Below, piece by piece: positions 1-6,810 of a DNA stretch of 8,465 bases (the first letter of the stretch is position 1; every line of letters begins with the position of its first letter). The notes beneath the pieces were generated by a model. The model searched no databases, was not told the DNA's origin, and saw only the letters and a program-made list of their open reading frames with translations. Position numbers and translations under genes: made by a program. The stretch is taken from the NCBI GenBank assembly GCA_014379235.1, contig JACMMD010000980.1, positions 1 through 8,465 on the forward strand, written 5' to 3'. Source of the DNA: Anaerolineae bacterium. Its GTDB lineage: Bacteria; Chloroflexota; Anaerolineae; Aggregatilineales; Phototrophicaceae.

Positions 1-602
1 CCCCATCCCGTGACAGGAACCCAGCGCAGTTGTACCCCGAATATGTACTGCAACACGGGCGCGGTGATAATCACGGGCACAGACACGCCCATCACTGCAA
101 CACCCATGCCCACGTAATCGTAGACGGTGTTACGCTTCAACGCCGAAATCGTGCCCAACGGAATGCCCACTGCCATCGCTACCGCCAATGCCGCGACACC
201 CAACTGGAACGAAATCGGTAGGTTCTCGCGGAAAATATCGTTCACCGAACGGCTGCGCGATTTATACGTGGGGCCGAAATTCACCCAACGCAGGTTGGCC
301 TCTTCGCCAAACGCAGCGGGGAGCGGCACATTCACCAGATAATCACGCGCTGCTGAAGGCGGCTGTACCCCGTAGGTAATACGCGGCAAAGCAATGTCAC
401 CGATCCACTTGAGATACTGCAACGGCAGCGGGTCATCAAGATGATACATCTCATTCAGCAGTTCGATAGTTTGCGGTGGCAGAGGCTTTTCGCGGCTGAA
501 AGGGCCGCCGGGGACGGAATGCATCAAGACAAAAGTAATCGTTGAGACCACAAATAAAACTAGTACCAGCCAGACAAGTCGACGTGCGATAAAAGCTGCC
601 AT
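1..602 (-). CDS. OppB/DppB-type peptide ABC transporter permease, N-terminal part (cut by window edge)
   Basis: This open frame runs from an ATG at 602 to the left edge without a stop, giving 200 residues of a protein that is usually 310-350 long. The first 30 residues form a hydrophobic helix after an Ala-Arg-Arg start, ending in the HSVPGGPF segment typical of binding-protein-dependent permeases. Residues near 110-130 read NFGPTYKSRSRSVNDIF, closely resembling the periplasmic-loop segment of OppB. Further helices follow (FQLGVAALAVAMAVGIPLG and onwards). The EAA loop that contacts the ATPase lies beyond the edge. A strong ribosome site, GGAAGGTGG, sits just upstream of the ATG. It is 74 bp downstream of the solute-binding protein gene in the same direction, so it is the membrane channel of that importer. 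The substrate (di- or oligopeptide) cannot be settled. Confidence 0.93.
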   Translation of the reverse strand, partial: MAAFIARRLVWLVLVLFVVSTITFVLMHSVPGGPFSREKPLPPQTIELLNEMYHLDDPLPLQYLKWIGDIALPRITYGVQPPSAARDYLVNVPLPAAFGEEANLRWVNFGPTYKSRSRSVNDIFRENLPISFQLGVAALAVAMAVGIPLGTISALKRNTVYDYVGMGVAVMGVSVPVIITAPVLQYIFGVQLRWVPVTGW

Positions 603-626
603 TGACCACCTTCCACTCAAAATAGC

Positions 627-657
627 TGTAGGGGCAGGTCTGAGACCTGCCCCTACA
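627..657. repeat. GTAGGGGC palindrome, copy 1 (intercistronic hairpin)
   Basis: Left arm TGTAGGGGCAGGTCT (627-641) and right arm AGACCTGCCCCTACA (643-657) are perfectly complementary around one central base. The repeat fills most of the 74 bp gap between the binding-protein stop (19 nt away) and the permease ribosome site. No T-run follows on the minus strand, so it is not a classical intrinsic terminator. As RNA it would form a very stable stem. In this position it could protect the upstream binding-protein message and lower permease expression, as REP elements do in other transporter operons (inference). Related copies lie at 5735-5778 and 8329-8356, with a split copy at 6811-6824 and 7942-7956. 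Confidence 0.9.
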
Positions 658-676
658 ATCGTACTATTCTACTGAG

Positions 677-2368
677 TTAGGGACGGGTTACATCCCAACG
701 CTCATAGTGCTGACGGCCAATGACGGACGCGGTGCGCTCGACATATGGCTTGGTCAGTTGGTTGAAGGTGTACCAGTAGATCGGGGCGATACCCGCATCT
801 TCGACGATGAAGATTTCTTCGGCCTGTGCATACAGTTCACGACGTTCGGCTTCATCGGTCAGAACGCGGGCCTCTTCGATCAAGGCATCGAATTCAGGAT
901 TGTTGTAGCCAACGTCGTTCTGTGTCGAATCCGAGTGGAACACGTCGAACAAGAAGTTATTGGCATCGGGGTAGTCCTGGCACCAGCCGCTGCGGAAGAT
1001 CATCGGCGCTTCTTCGCTGAGGGTGCTGAAGTACGTCGTCGGATCCATCGCGTTCAACTGAACCTGAACGCCGAGGTTATCCGCCCACATCTGCTGGATC
1101 GCTTGCACGATAGCGCCGTGACCGGATGCGTCATTGAACGATACCGTCAAGGCCGGCAGTTCATCCACCGACGCAAGACCGAGATCGGACAGGGCCATCG
1201 CCAGCGATTCTTGCGCTGCTTCGGGATCGAAGCTGATGCCGAGGTCGGGGTGTGTGTCCATCGTCGGAGCGGCAACCAGACCGGGGCGCGAGAACCAACG
1301 AGCGGGTTCTTGGTCGCCACGAGTCACATTATCGACCAACGACTGCCGGTCAATGGCCAGCGACAGCGCGCGGCGCAGGTTGGCATTGTCCATCGGCGCT
1401 TCGGTGTTGTCGAAACCGAGCCAGTAGGTGCAGGAACGAGCGCCAACCGCGTATTCGGTGCTGAGCGTCGGATCGGCACGAACACGATCAAGTTCTTCCA
1501 GCGGCACGTCAATGGCATCCATCGAGCCGGCGAGGTACTCAGCGAACTGAGCCTGCGGGTCAAGGAAGCGCATGGTGACTTCTTCGAGCATTGGCTGTGG
1601 GATATGATCGGTTCCCGGCCAGAAGGGGTTGGCGATGAGGGTGATGCTCTCATCGTGCGCCCATTCCTTCAACGCCCACGGCCCATAGGTGTTGATGTTT
1701 TCGGGTTCAGTCCACTCGTCGCCACCCGCTTCAATCGCCCACTGCGGCTGCGGATTGGCCATCCACAGGCCGTAGATACCCGGCGCATAAGCCAACGGTT
1801 CCGGCAGAGTCACTTCGAAGGTGTAGTCATCGACAGCAGCGATTTGCATGGCTTCGACACCTGCTTCGCCAGCGCTGTATTCCACGCCGCCTTCAACCAC
1901 TGCCGACAATACGTAGGCATAGGGTGAAGCGGTCACGGGGTCAAGCGTGCGGCCCCAGCCGTAAACCATGTCTTGTGCGGTGACGTAGCGCGGGTTGCCG
2001 CTGTCGTCCATCACCTGCTCGACTGCGCCGGTCTCGGCATTGTAGTTAACCCATGGAATTTCCGGGATGATGTGGAACGTGTAAGTACGTCCATCTTCGG
2101 AGACGTCCCAGCTTTCAGCGATGCCGGGGGTCACTTCGGCGGTTTCTTCATTCTGGTGCGTCAAGCCGATGAAGATTTCGGCGATTACTTGGTTAGAGCT
2201 GCTAGTTTCAGAAAGTGCGGGGTCAATCGTTTCAATATCGCCGCCGACCATGCTCAGGCCGGTGATGATGTACTTTTCGGCGTCCTGTGCGCCCACCGTG
2301 CCGACGAAAGCCGCCAGCAGCAAGCATACGAGGCCGAAGGTCAAGAAACGGGTAATTTTACTTTGCAT
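677..2368 (-). CDS. Extracellular solute-binding protein, family 5 (OppA/DppA-like)
   Basis: This is the substrate receptor of a peptide or oligopeptide ABC importer, of the SBP_bac_5 type. The 563-residue length fits the family. It starts with a signal peptide (basic QSKITR, hydrophobic core, VGA at 25-27), giving a likely signal peptidase I cut before Gln28. Family landmarks are the ETIDPALS stretch near residue 47, the IAESWDVSEDGRTYTFHI segment near 80-97, VTAQDMVYGWGRTLDP near 127, and a C-terminal helix-rich end with ERRELYAQAEEIF. I chose the ATG at 2368, with GGAGG at 2384-2380 upstream (11 nt spacing); an in-frame TTG at 2386 would overlap that ribosome site. No lipobox cysteine is seen: Cys15 sits inside the hydrophobic core in a wrong context. 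The permease follows downstream. Some family members bind nickel, sugars or other ligands, so peptide is the default call only. Confidence 0.95.
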   Translation of the reverse strand: MQSKITRFLTFGLVCLLLAAFVGTVGAQDAEKYIITGLSMVGGDIETIDPALSETSSSNQVIAEIFIGLTHQNEETAEVTPGIAESWDVSEDGRTYTFHIIPEIPWVNYNAETGAVEQVMDDSGNPRYVTAQDMVYGWGRTLDPVTASPYAYVLSAVVEGGVEYSAGEAGVEAMQIAAVDDYTFEVTLPEPLAYAPGIYGLWMANPQPQWAIEAGGDEWTEPENINTYGPWALKEWAHDESITLIANPFWPGTDHIPQPMLEEVTMRFLDPQAQFAEYLAGSMDAIDVPLEELDRVRADPTLSTEYAVGARSCTYWLGFDNTEAPMDNANLRRALSLAIDRQSLVDNVTRGDQEPARWFSRPGLVAAPTMDTHPDLGISFDPEAAQESLAMALSDLGLASVDELPALTVSFNDASGHGAIVQAIQQMWADNLGVQVQLNAMDPTTYFSTLSEEAPMIFRSGWCQDYPDANNFLFDVFHSDSTQNDVGYNNPEFDALIEEARVLTDEAERRELYAQAEEIFIVEDAGIAPIYWYTFNQLTKPYVERTASVIGRQHYERWDVTRP

Positions 2369-2433
2369 CTTTATTCTGTCCTCCAAATGAATGTAGATTG
2401 TCCATCGCTACATACGGCTAAAACACCGCACGC

Positions 2434-2457
2434 GAGAAGGGTGTTGGCAACCCTCTC
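2434..2457 (-). other. Possible hairpin in the binding-protein mRNA leader
   Basis: GAGAAGGGT (2434-2442) and ACCCTCTC (2450-2457) can pair with one bulged A, closing a 7-nt loop. It lies about 65-90 nt upstream of the binding-protein start, inside the predicted leader. An alternative small pairing (GTT with AAC) exists in the same loop. A role in leader control is only a guess. Confidence 0.3.
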
Positions 2458-2478
2458 TGCTACTACACATAGCGGTTT

Positions 2479-2507
2479 ACCATAACACACCTTACTTAGC
2501 GAAACAA
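2479..2507 (-). promoter_or_regulatory. Candidate sigma-70-type promoter for the peptide importer operon
   Basis: Read on the minus strand, TTGTTT (2507-2502) and TATGGT (2484-2479) are separated by exactly 17 bp. Each matches the consensus at about four of six positions. The site would give a leader of roughly 100 nt before the ATG at 2368. The region is AT-rich compared with the flanking genes, as expected for a promoter, but the boxes are imperfect and other placements are possible. Confidence 0.3.
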
Positions 2508-2549
2508 GCATATAACTTTGTACATAACGCACGATGTTTCGATTAGTAG

Positions 2550-2604
2550 TATGTTAAAAAACGACTAGCGATACGGCATTTTATGTAGGTCGTCGTTTAA
2601 CATA
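2550..2604. promoter_or_regulatory. Spaced inverted repeat upstream of the importer operon
   Basis: Two 16-bp arms, TATGTTAAAAAACGAC (2550-2565) and GTCGTCGTTTAACATA (2589-2604), are complementary at 14 of 16 positions across a 23-bp spacer. The repeat lies upstream of the candidate promoter, between it and the end of the flavin reductase gene. It could be a pair of half-sites for a transcription factor or a cruciform; nothing identifies the binding protein. Confidence 0.4.
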
Positions 2605-2641
2605 ACATATTTCGACAAGTTGTGCAAAAATCCCCATCAAA

Positions 2642-2660
2642 TTCGTACAGGATGTACGAA
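2642..2660. promoter_or_regulatory. Perfect 8+3+8 inverted repeat; operator or terminator stem
   Basis: TTCGTACA (2642-2649) and TGTACGAA (2653-2660) are perfectly complementary around the three bases GGA. It lies 24 nt after the flavin reductase stop. Read on the minus strand it is followed by a T-rich stretch (AATTTGATGGGGATTTTT), so it may be a weak terminator for that gene. Its short spacer and symmetry also fit a dimeric repressor site for the importer operon. I cannot choose between these from sequence alone. Confidence 0.45.
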
Positions 2661-2684
2661 CGATATCTGTATTTGTCGGTTACT

Positions 2685-3320
2685 TCAACCTAAATTAAAC
2701 TCAGACGGCGGGCGCGACAGCGTAAAGGTGTCGGTCACGCGCACATAGCCTGCCCCGCTTGTGCGACCAACGGGCTGATAAGCGGCGAGGTCGAGGTAAT
2801 TACCTTCGCGGTATATTGAGTCATCGAAGTGCATGTGGACGATTGTGCCGATCACCAGATGAGCGCCGCCGGGTTGATCGCTGATGGTGACGATCTGATT
2901 CAGCTTGCACTCGAAATGGATCAAGCTCTCACCCACGCTCGGCGCATTGATCACCACGCCGGGAATAGGCGTCAAGCCTGCATAAGCGAACTCGTCCATA
3001 TGAGCGGGCGCGTCAACCGACGTGAGGTTCATGGCGGCAGCGTTGTGTTCCGAGACGAAATTGACGACGAACTCGCCCGTTTCACGGATGTTGGTCAGGG
3101 TGTCTTTGTGCGTCGGTGTCGATTTAAGGACGCGCACTCCGGCGGAGAATACAATGGTCGGCGGGTTGGAGCAGACCGCGTTGAAGTAGCTGAACGGCGC
3201 GAGGTTCAATATGCCATCAACGGCGCGTGTACTTACCCACGCAATCGGACGCGGAACAACGGCGGCGTTTATCAGCTTACCCACATCACCATGCGAAATG
3301 TCTTCGGGTCGAAAGTCCAA
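2685..3320 (-). CDS. Flavin reductase-like domain protein (FMN-binding, DIM6/NTAB type)
   Basis: This 211-residue cytoplasmic protein belongs to the flavin reductase-like split-barrel group, which binds FMN and usually moves electrons from NAD(P)H to flavin. Landmarks are VVPRPIAWVST at 21-31, NLAPFSYFN at 39-47, the NPP turn at 52-54, and the C-terminal PVGRTSGAGY followed by TLSRP. The length is typical. The start is a TTG at 3320: the resulting LDFRPEDIS opening matches the usual family start, no in-frame ATG lies upstream before a stop at 3335-3333, and no clear ribosome site is visible. It has no close partner gene; the neighbours are separated by 150-300 bp of repeats or control DNA. 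The actual substrate or partner oxygenase is unknown. Confidence 0.9.
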   Translation of the reverse strand: MDFRPEDISHGDVGKLINAAVVPRPIAWVSTRAVDGILNLAPFSYFNAVCSNPPTIVFSAGVRVLKSTPTHKDTLTNIRETGEFVVNFVSEHNAAAMNLTSVDAPAHMDEFAYAGLTPIPGVVINAPSVGESLIHFECKLNQIVTISDQPGGAHLVIGTIVHMHFDDSIYREGNYLDLAAYQPVGRTSGAGYVRVTDTFTLSRPPSEFNLG

Positions 3321-3337
3321 AGGGGTTAGCTTTCAGG

Positions 3338-3482
3338 TATCAGCTTGTCAGCTATCAGCAAATACAATGATGCGGCAGCGACACAAGTTCTTTCAGAGAA
3401 ATACGAAAACCAGAGATTAAAATCTCAAGCTACAGAACAAAGGCTTATTTCTGTTGGCTGACAAGCTAAAATGCTGATAGCT
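3338..3482. repeat. MITE-like element with inverted GCTGATAGCTGACA-type ends
   Basis: The two ends carry matching inverted words: AGCTTGTCAGC (3342-3352) pairs with GCTGACAAGCT (3457-3467), and AGCTATCAGCA (3350-3360) pairs with TGCTGATAGCT (3472-3482). The blocks are in a different relative order because of an 8-bp insertion in the right end. Near the middle is a perfect palindrome, GAGATTAAAATCTC (3413-3426). No reading frame is credible inside. The element fills the whole gap between the flavin reductase and esterase genes, and its right end contains part of the esterase stop codon. A mobile origin is likely but no target duplication is clear. Confidence 0.5.
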
Positions 3483-4476
3483 ACGAAAGTCCTGCGAAAA
3501 ACGCCCACACGACTTCGCTGGTGCTGAAATCGGTGCTGTCGCCCTCGCTACCCGCATTCGCTCCGCCGGGCCATGTATGCCCGCCGCCGATCACTTCCAG
3601 CAGTACCACATCGTTCGCATCCTCGCAGCCGGGATAGTTATACTGCGCCTCGCGTGTACCATCATCGGGGTCGATGTCCGGCAGCAGCGACAATTGAGGT
3701 CGCAGCACACAGCCAGCCAATCCGGCCCAGAACTCAGCCGCTTGTAGGGGCGAGAACCAGATTTCCACGCCCGCGCTGTCTCCGAATTGGTCTTCGCCAA
3801 AGCGAACCCCGCCTTCCCACGGCAGCACCTGATCGCCCGTACCGTGAACGATCAGCAGCGGAATAGGCGCGGCATCGGTGCAAGCTTGAGCCTGCGTGTT
3901 GAGCATCATTCCAGCCACTACTGCGATGCCGGCCAGTTGGTCACCCATTTCACACGCCAAGCGATAGGTCATTACGCCGCCGTTCGAAAAACCCGCCGCG
4001 TAAATCTGATCGTCGGCCACATCAAAGCGCTGCGAAACCTGCTCGATAATCGTCTGAATGAAACCCACGTCATCCGCCTGACCGCCATCGCCCGGGCCGG
4101 GAATGTTGTTCCAGTAGCCCTCGACGCTCTGAGGATACGCAATGAGGAAACCCTCTTGATCGGCCAGCGCGCTAAAATCGCTCAAGCTGGCCATATCTTC
4201 CGCCAGCATGGTCGCGCCGTGCAGTACCAATACAAGCGGCAGCGCTTCGGCGGCGTCGGCATTAGCCGGAACGTGCAGCAAAAAATCTCGGTCTGTGCCG
4301 TCGAAAGGAATGGTGACGAAAATATCCTCGCCAAGCGCGGTAATCTGCGGGCCGCTCGGTGTAGCTTCTTCGGTGGCTTCAGGCGTGACCTCTGGCGCTT
4401 CTTCCGTCGATTCTTGGGCCGCAGCCAACCCAGTGATGAAAAACAATATCAGCAAAAATGAGCTTAAATAGCGCAT
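3481..4476 (-). CDS. Secreted alpha/beta-hydrolase esterase, PHB depolymerase/LpqC family
   Basis: The 331-residue product has a signal peptide (MRYLSSFLLILFF, then AAA at 18-20 before Gln21), followed by a Glu/Thr/Pro/Ala-rich spacer (22-43), so it acts outside the membrane. The hydrolase core then shows the oxyanion element LVLHG at 83-87, the nucleophile elbow AGFSNGG with Ser164, HGTGD with Asp215, and GGGHTWPGG with His300: a full catalytic triad in the order expected for the LpqC/feruloyl-esterase-like branch. Expected reactions are cleavage of ester bonds in polyesters or plant phenolic esters; the substrate is not predictable. The ATG at 4476 has AGGA ten bases upstream, overlapping the stop of the preceding gene, which suggests translational coupling. 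The stop codon lies in the end of the neighbouring repeat element. Confidence 0.92.
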   Translation of the reverse strand: MRYLSSFLLILFFITGLAAAQESTEEAPEVTPEATEEATPSGPQITALGEDIFVTIPFDGTDRDFLLHVPANADAAEALPLVLVLHGATMLAEDMASLSDFSALADQEGFLIAYPQSVEGYWNNIPGPGDGGQADDVGFIQTIIEQVSQRFDVADDQIYAAGFSNGGVMTYRLACEMGDQLAGIAVVAGMMLNTQAQACTDAAPIPLLIVHGTGDQVLPWEGGVRFGEDQFGDSAGVEIWFSPLQAAEFWAGLAGCVLRPQLSLLPDIDPDDGTREAQYNYPGCEDANDVVLLEVIGGGHTWPGGANAGSEGDSTDFSTSEVVWAFFAGLS

Positions 4477-4488
4477 GATGTTTATTTC

Positions 4489-4971
4489 CTATTCCATCGA
4501 TTCAGCCAGTAATTTGGGGGCGAGTTCGTTCATCAGCCGCACGGTATCTTCGATGGACTGGAAATCGTCCGCGTAAGACAGAACATTCAACTGCGGGTCA
4601 TAGCTCCAAAACCCGGCAGCTTCATATAGAAAGCGAATGTACGTATAGCAAATGCCGAGTACGATACGAGTGAGCGCGTTGTAAGCCATATATGGAAAGA
4701 AGATGATGATACCGCGATCATGCGCGTACATCACAATGCCGAGATCAGTGTGCGAATAATAGAGTTCGACATCGCCGCCGGGGGCTTGCACGGGTTGCAA
4801 TGTGGGATCAAGCCGCAGCATCAAGCGCGCTAAGGCTTTGGGTCGCAGCTTTCGCACCGGCCAGAAACGCTCCGGTTGATCTGCGCGCTGGCCGTTCTCG
4901 AACAACCATTCCAGCATCGAGGGTGTCAGTGTACCCGTTTTAGGCACATAGAGATGAATCTCGTAAATCAA
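4489..4971 (-). CDS. Hypothetical protein, 160 aa, coupled to the upstream membrane protein
   Basis: I do not recognise a named family. The likely start is a TTG at 4971 that overlaps the upstream stop as TTGA, a four-base overlap typical of translational coupling. A longer version starting at ATG 5076 would read 35 residues of antisense-like arginine-rich sequence through the upstream gene's coding region and is unlikely. The protein begins with a short strand-like IYEIHLYVPKTG, has a FWPVRKLRPKALARLMLRLDP segment near 35-55, and a hydrophobic, aromatic middle (IIIFFPYMAYNAL, near 86-98). The end is an acidic helix. No signal peptide and no clear membrane helix are seen. Twelve bases separate it from the esterase gene, so all three probably share a transcript. 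Confidence 0.8.
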   Translation of the reverse strand: MIYEIHLYVPKTGTLTPSMLEWLFENGQRADQPERFWPVRKLRPKALARLMLRLDPTLQPVQAPGGDVELYYSHTDLGIVMYAHDRGIIIFFPYMAYNALTRIVLGICYTYIRFLYEAAGFWSYDPQLNVLSYADDFQSIEDTVRLMNELAPKLLAESME

Positions 4972-5720
4972 GATGCAGCGCCTGCGCCAGCGCCTACCGA
5001 TGCTTCCTGCTGCGAACGCAGAATATCCAGCAGCAGTGTGATATTGTCGATGTCGCTCAAGGGCAGTGCAGCCCACGCTTCATCGCCGCGTTTGGTGAAG
5101 TGAAGCTGGCGATTATGGATGCGATAGCCGCCGAACTCCGCCCAACTCAACACACGGCCATCGCTGTGCAAGCCTTCGCCATCCAGCCATAAACCATCCG
5201 CGAAGATAACCGAACCGCCCTGAGCCAGCTTTCGCAGCGCGTCAGGTCGCAGGGTTTCGTTGATCTTATCTTCGAGTCGTGCGCCGAGTTCAGCGATGCG
5301 TTTATAGACGTTGGTGAGGACGAGCTGTTCATCGCGGACAGTCTTGATAGTGATCTGGTAAGCCACACGCCGGAACAAGCCGCCGAAGTACGCAAGCTGT
5401 TCGGCACGCTGGCGAATGGTGATCACTTCTTTGTACAGGAAAAAGACCGTAGTCGCGCCCTCGCGGTAGCTAAAACCACGCTGGTATAAAATGACTTCGC
5501 GGTTCCAGATGTGCGCCAGATACCAACCCACCACCAGCACGATTGCCGCCATGATGATGACAGTTAGCAGCGGCCCCCACCAGTCAGGGATGGCCGCCAC
5601 TGTGAAATTGAGGATAACAGCAGCAGCCGCGCAGACAACGCCGCCTAAGATCAGGGGTCGCCCGCGATCACTGGGGTAATTGGCGATTACAGCGCCGAGT
5701 ACGGGATCATCAACGATCAT
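4968..5720 (-). CDS. Hypothetical membrane protein with two N-terminal helices (possibly DUF6585-like)
   Basis: The 250-residue product has two adjacent hydrophobic helices, about 23-44 and 50-71, then about 175 soluble residues. The soluble part contains ILYQRGFSYREG near 77 and, later, a repeat-like DGLWLDGEGLHSDGRVLSWAEFGGY segment near 178-202. Such strand-rich 'which-residue-at-the-membrane' domains following two helices resemble DUF6585-type or PH-like proteins of Chloroflexota; this is a tentative family link from memory. The soluble end is Ser/Gly/Ala-rich. The ATG at 5720 has no visible ribosome site; a strong hairpin (5735-5778) ends 14 nt upstream. It leads the cluster with the 160-aa unknown protein and the esterase. 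Confidence 0.82.
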   Translation of the reverse strand: MIVDDPVLGAVIANYPSDRGRPLILGGVVCAAAAVILNFTVAAIPDWWGPLLTVIIMAAIVLVVGWYLAHIWNREVILYQRGFSYREGATTVFFLYKEVITIRQRAEQLAYFGGLFRRVAYQITIKTVRDEQLVLTNVYKRIAELGARLEDKINETLRPDALRKLAQGGSVIFADGLWLDGEGLHSDGRVLSWAEFGGYRIHNRQLHFTKRGDEAWAALPLSDIDNITLLLDILRSQQEASVGAGAGAAS

Positions 5721-5734
5721 GTAAGTCTGCTAAC

Positions 5735-5778
5735 GTAGGGGCGACTAGCAAACTTAGTTTGCCTGCGTCGCCCCCTAC
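5735..5778. repeat. GTAGGGGC palindrome, copy 2 (two-storey hairpin)
   Basis: Outer arms GTAGGGGCGAC (5735-5745) and GTCGCCCCCTAC (5767-5778) pair with one extra C. Inside is a second stem, GCAAAC (5748-5753) with GTTTGC (5757-5762), closing a TTA loop. The element lies 22 nt after the lipoprotein stop and 14 nt before the start of the next minus-strand gene. No T-run follows. It could trim or stabilise transcript ends between these genes, or hide the start of the membrane protein gene if the message reads through (inference). Confidence 0.85.
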
Positions 5779-5800
5779 AATTAATCTCGTTAACTTAAGT

Positions 5801-6625
5801 TTAGCTTGCTCTTGCTTCGGCGACCACCAGATTATCGAACTCGACCTCGACACCCAAGGTATTCGCGCCGCTGGCCGCCAACCCCACTTGTCCTTGCTGG
5901 AAAGTGTTATCCGTCGCGCCTGCGACATACTGATCGTTGATGTAGAAGGCCAGATAATCATCCATGCACACAGCGCGCAGGTGATTTTGTCCCGGCCCAA
6001 CAGTGATCGCACTGCTGGTCGCCCAGTTCACCAACGGCACAACGTCGCGCCCGCGTGAACGCATGATCGCATATTGGCCGTTACCCTGTATCAAGAACAG
6101 ATAGCCATCGCCACCTGCGACGATTTCTTCGCCGCCAGCACCGAGCGCAGTTCCAGAAACCGCCTCAGCAGTGGCTTCGGGTTCGTCTGTCGCTTCCGCT
6201 TCGGCTGTCGCACCGTCAAGCGCATCGAGCGCCACGCTTTCATCCTCCAGCATCGACGGGTCGATTTCGACTTCTTGCCCGACTGTCCCGCTCACGCGGC
6301 ACATAATACCGTAAGCGTTTTCGTTGCGTTGGCTGATCTGGTTCACGTCTACGTCAATGACGACGTTATCGTAGGTAGCGCCCCACTGACCCCACCATAA
6401 TTCGTTGTCGCCGGCCGGCGCGCTGATGCGATAAACGCCGCTGGCGATTCGCAGGTTCGCATCGGGGTATGCGCCTTCTTCAAAGGTGCGTGGCTGTGAA
6501 AAATCAATACTGGTCAATTGGTCGCCAACCGTGAAGTTACGCACAGGGCCGCCGCCTGAACTGCAGGCTGCCAATATCAGGACTGCGGCGGACGCTAACG
6601 TTATGCTTTGTATGAAACGACTCAC
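5801..6625 (-). CDS. Lipoprotein with predicted jelly-roll (LamG/DUF1080-like) domain
   Basis: The chosen start is a GTG at 6625, because GGGAG (6638-6634) lies eight bases upstream and the product then opens with a textbook lipoprotein signal: Ser-Arg, a hydrophobic core, and the lipobox LAAC with Cys21. An ATG at 6700 would place 25 extra residues before the signal. The mature 254 residues look strand-rich: ELWWGQWGATYDNVVIDVDV, a YGIMCRVS segment, GDGYLFLIQGNGQYAIMRS, and a C-terminal AFYINDQYVAG plus FDNLVVAEA. This is the pattern of LamG/DUF1080-like carbohydrate-associated domains, frequent in Chloroflexota lipoproteins. A low-complexity Ala/Glu/Thr insert interrupts the domain near 140-160. 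No catalytic residues can be named, so binding is more likely than catalysis. It is anchored to the outer face of the membrane. Confidence 0.85.
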   Translation of the reverse strand: MSRFIQSITLASAAVLILAACSSGGGPVRNFTVGDQLTSIDFSQPRTFEEGAYPDANLRIASGVYRISAPAGDNELWWGQWGATYDNVVIDVDVNQISQRNENAYGIMCRVSGTVGQEVEIDPSMLEDESVALDALDGATAEAEATDEPEATAEAVSGTALGAGGEEIVAGGDGYLFLIQGNGQYAIMRSRGRDVVPLVNWATSSAITVGPGQNHLRAVCMDDYLAFYINDQYVAGATDNTFQQGQVGLAASGANTLGVEVEFDNLVVAEARAS

Positions 6626-6673
6626 GAAGGTTACTCCCGCATTTGCCGGGGACGAGTGCCCGGTGGTGATGGT

Positions 6674-6704
6674 GTTATAAACCGTGCTTATGTACAGCAC
6701 GGTT
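6674..6704 (-). promoter_or_regulatory. Candidate promoter box and 9-bp inverted repeat upstream of the lipoprotein gene
   Basis: On the minus strand a -10-like TATAAC (6679-6674) directly follows a perfect inverted repeat, AACCGTGCT (6680-6688) with AGCACGGTT (6696-6704) around a 7-nt loop. No -35 box fits at 17 bp; the inverted repeat occupies that space. This arrangement suggests a regulator-bound promoter, giving a leader of about 40 nt before the GTG at 6625. The leader also holds a weak stem, CCGGG (6646-6650) with CCCGG (6659-6663). Confidence 0.4.
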
Positions 6705-6810
6705 CAAAAGCAAACTTTACCACACAAGCCCTACCACTGTAACCATTCGGGCCACAATGCTTAATGAGCTTTAAGCTGTCAGCCGTTAAGTAGTTGTCGA
6801 GCACCATCGC
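6705..6810. other. Gene-free spacer between lipoprotein promoter and mobile DNA
   Basis: No credible reading frame is seen on either strand. The only recognisable word is AGCTGTCAGC at 6771-6780, which resembles the ends of the repeat element at 3338-3482 and could be a decayed relic of it. Confidence 0.4.

Noticed and set aside
627..657. Copy 1 palindrome as a standard intrinsic terminator of the binding-protein gene
   Set aside because: No T-run follows the stem on the minus strand, and the permease gene of the same importer lies just downstream.
707..1927. A 406-codon open frame on the plus strand opposite the solute-binding protein gene
   Set aside because: Its product is rich in Arg/His/Val with no recognisable domain, and the minus strand encodes a complete, well-conserved family protein over the same bases. 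It is a codon-bias shadow.
3742..3754. A TGTAGGGGCGAG half-site inside the esterase gene
   Set aside because: No matching arm is nearby and the bases encode a normal part of the protein, so it looks like chance.
3787..4461. A 224-codon plus-strand frame opposite the esterase gene
   Set aside because: It mirrors a gene with an intact catalytic triad; the translation has no family features and no ribosome site.
4972..5076. N-terminal extension of the 160-aa protein from ATG 5076
   Set aside because: It would overlap the upstream gene by over 100 bp and adds Arg-rich residues unlike the rest; the TTGA overlap gives a better start.
6626..6700. N-terminal extension of the lipoprotein from ATG 6700
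   Set aside because: It would bury the lipoprotein signal 25 residues in, and the ATG lies within the inverted repeat next to the putative -10 box; GTG 6625 has a good ribosome site.
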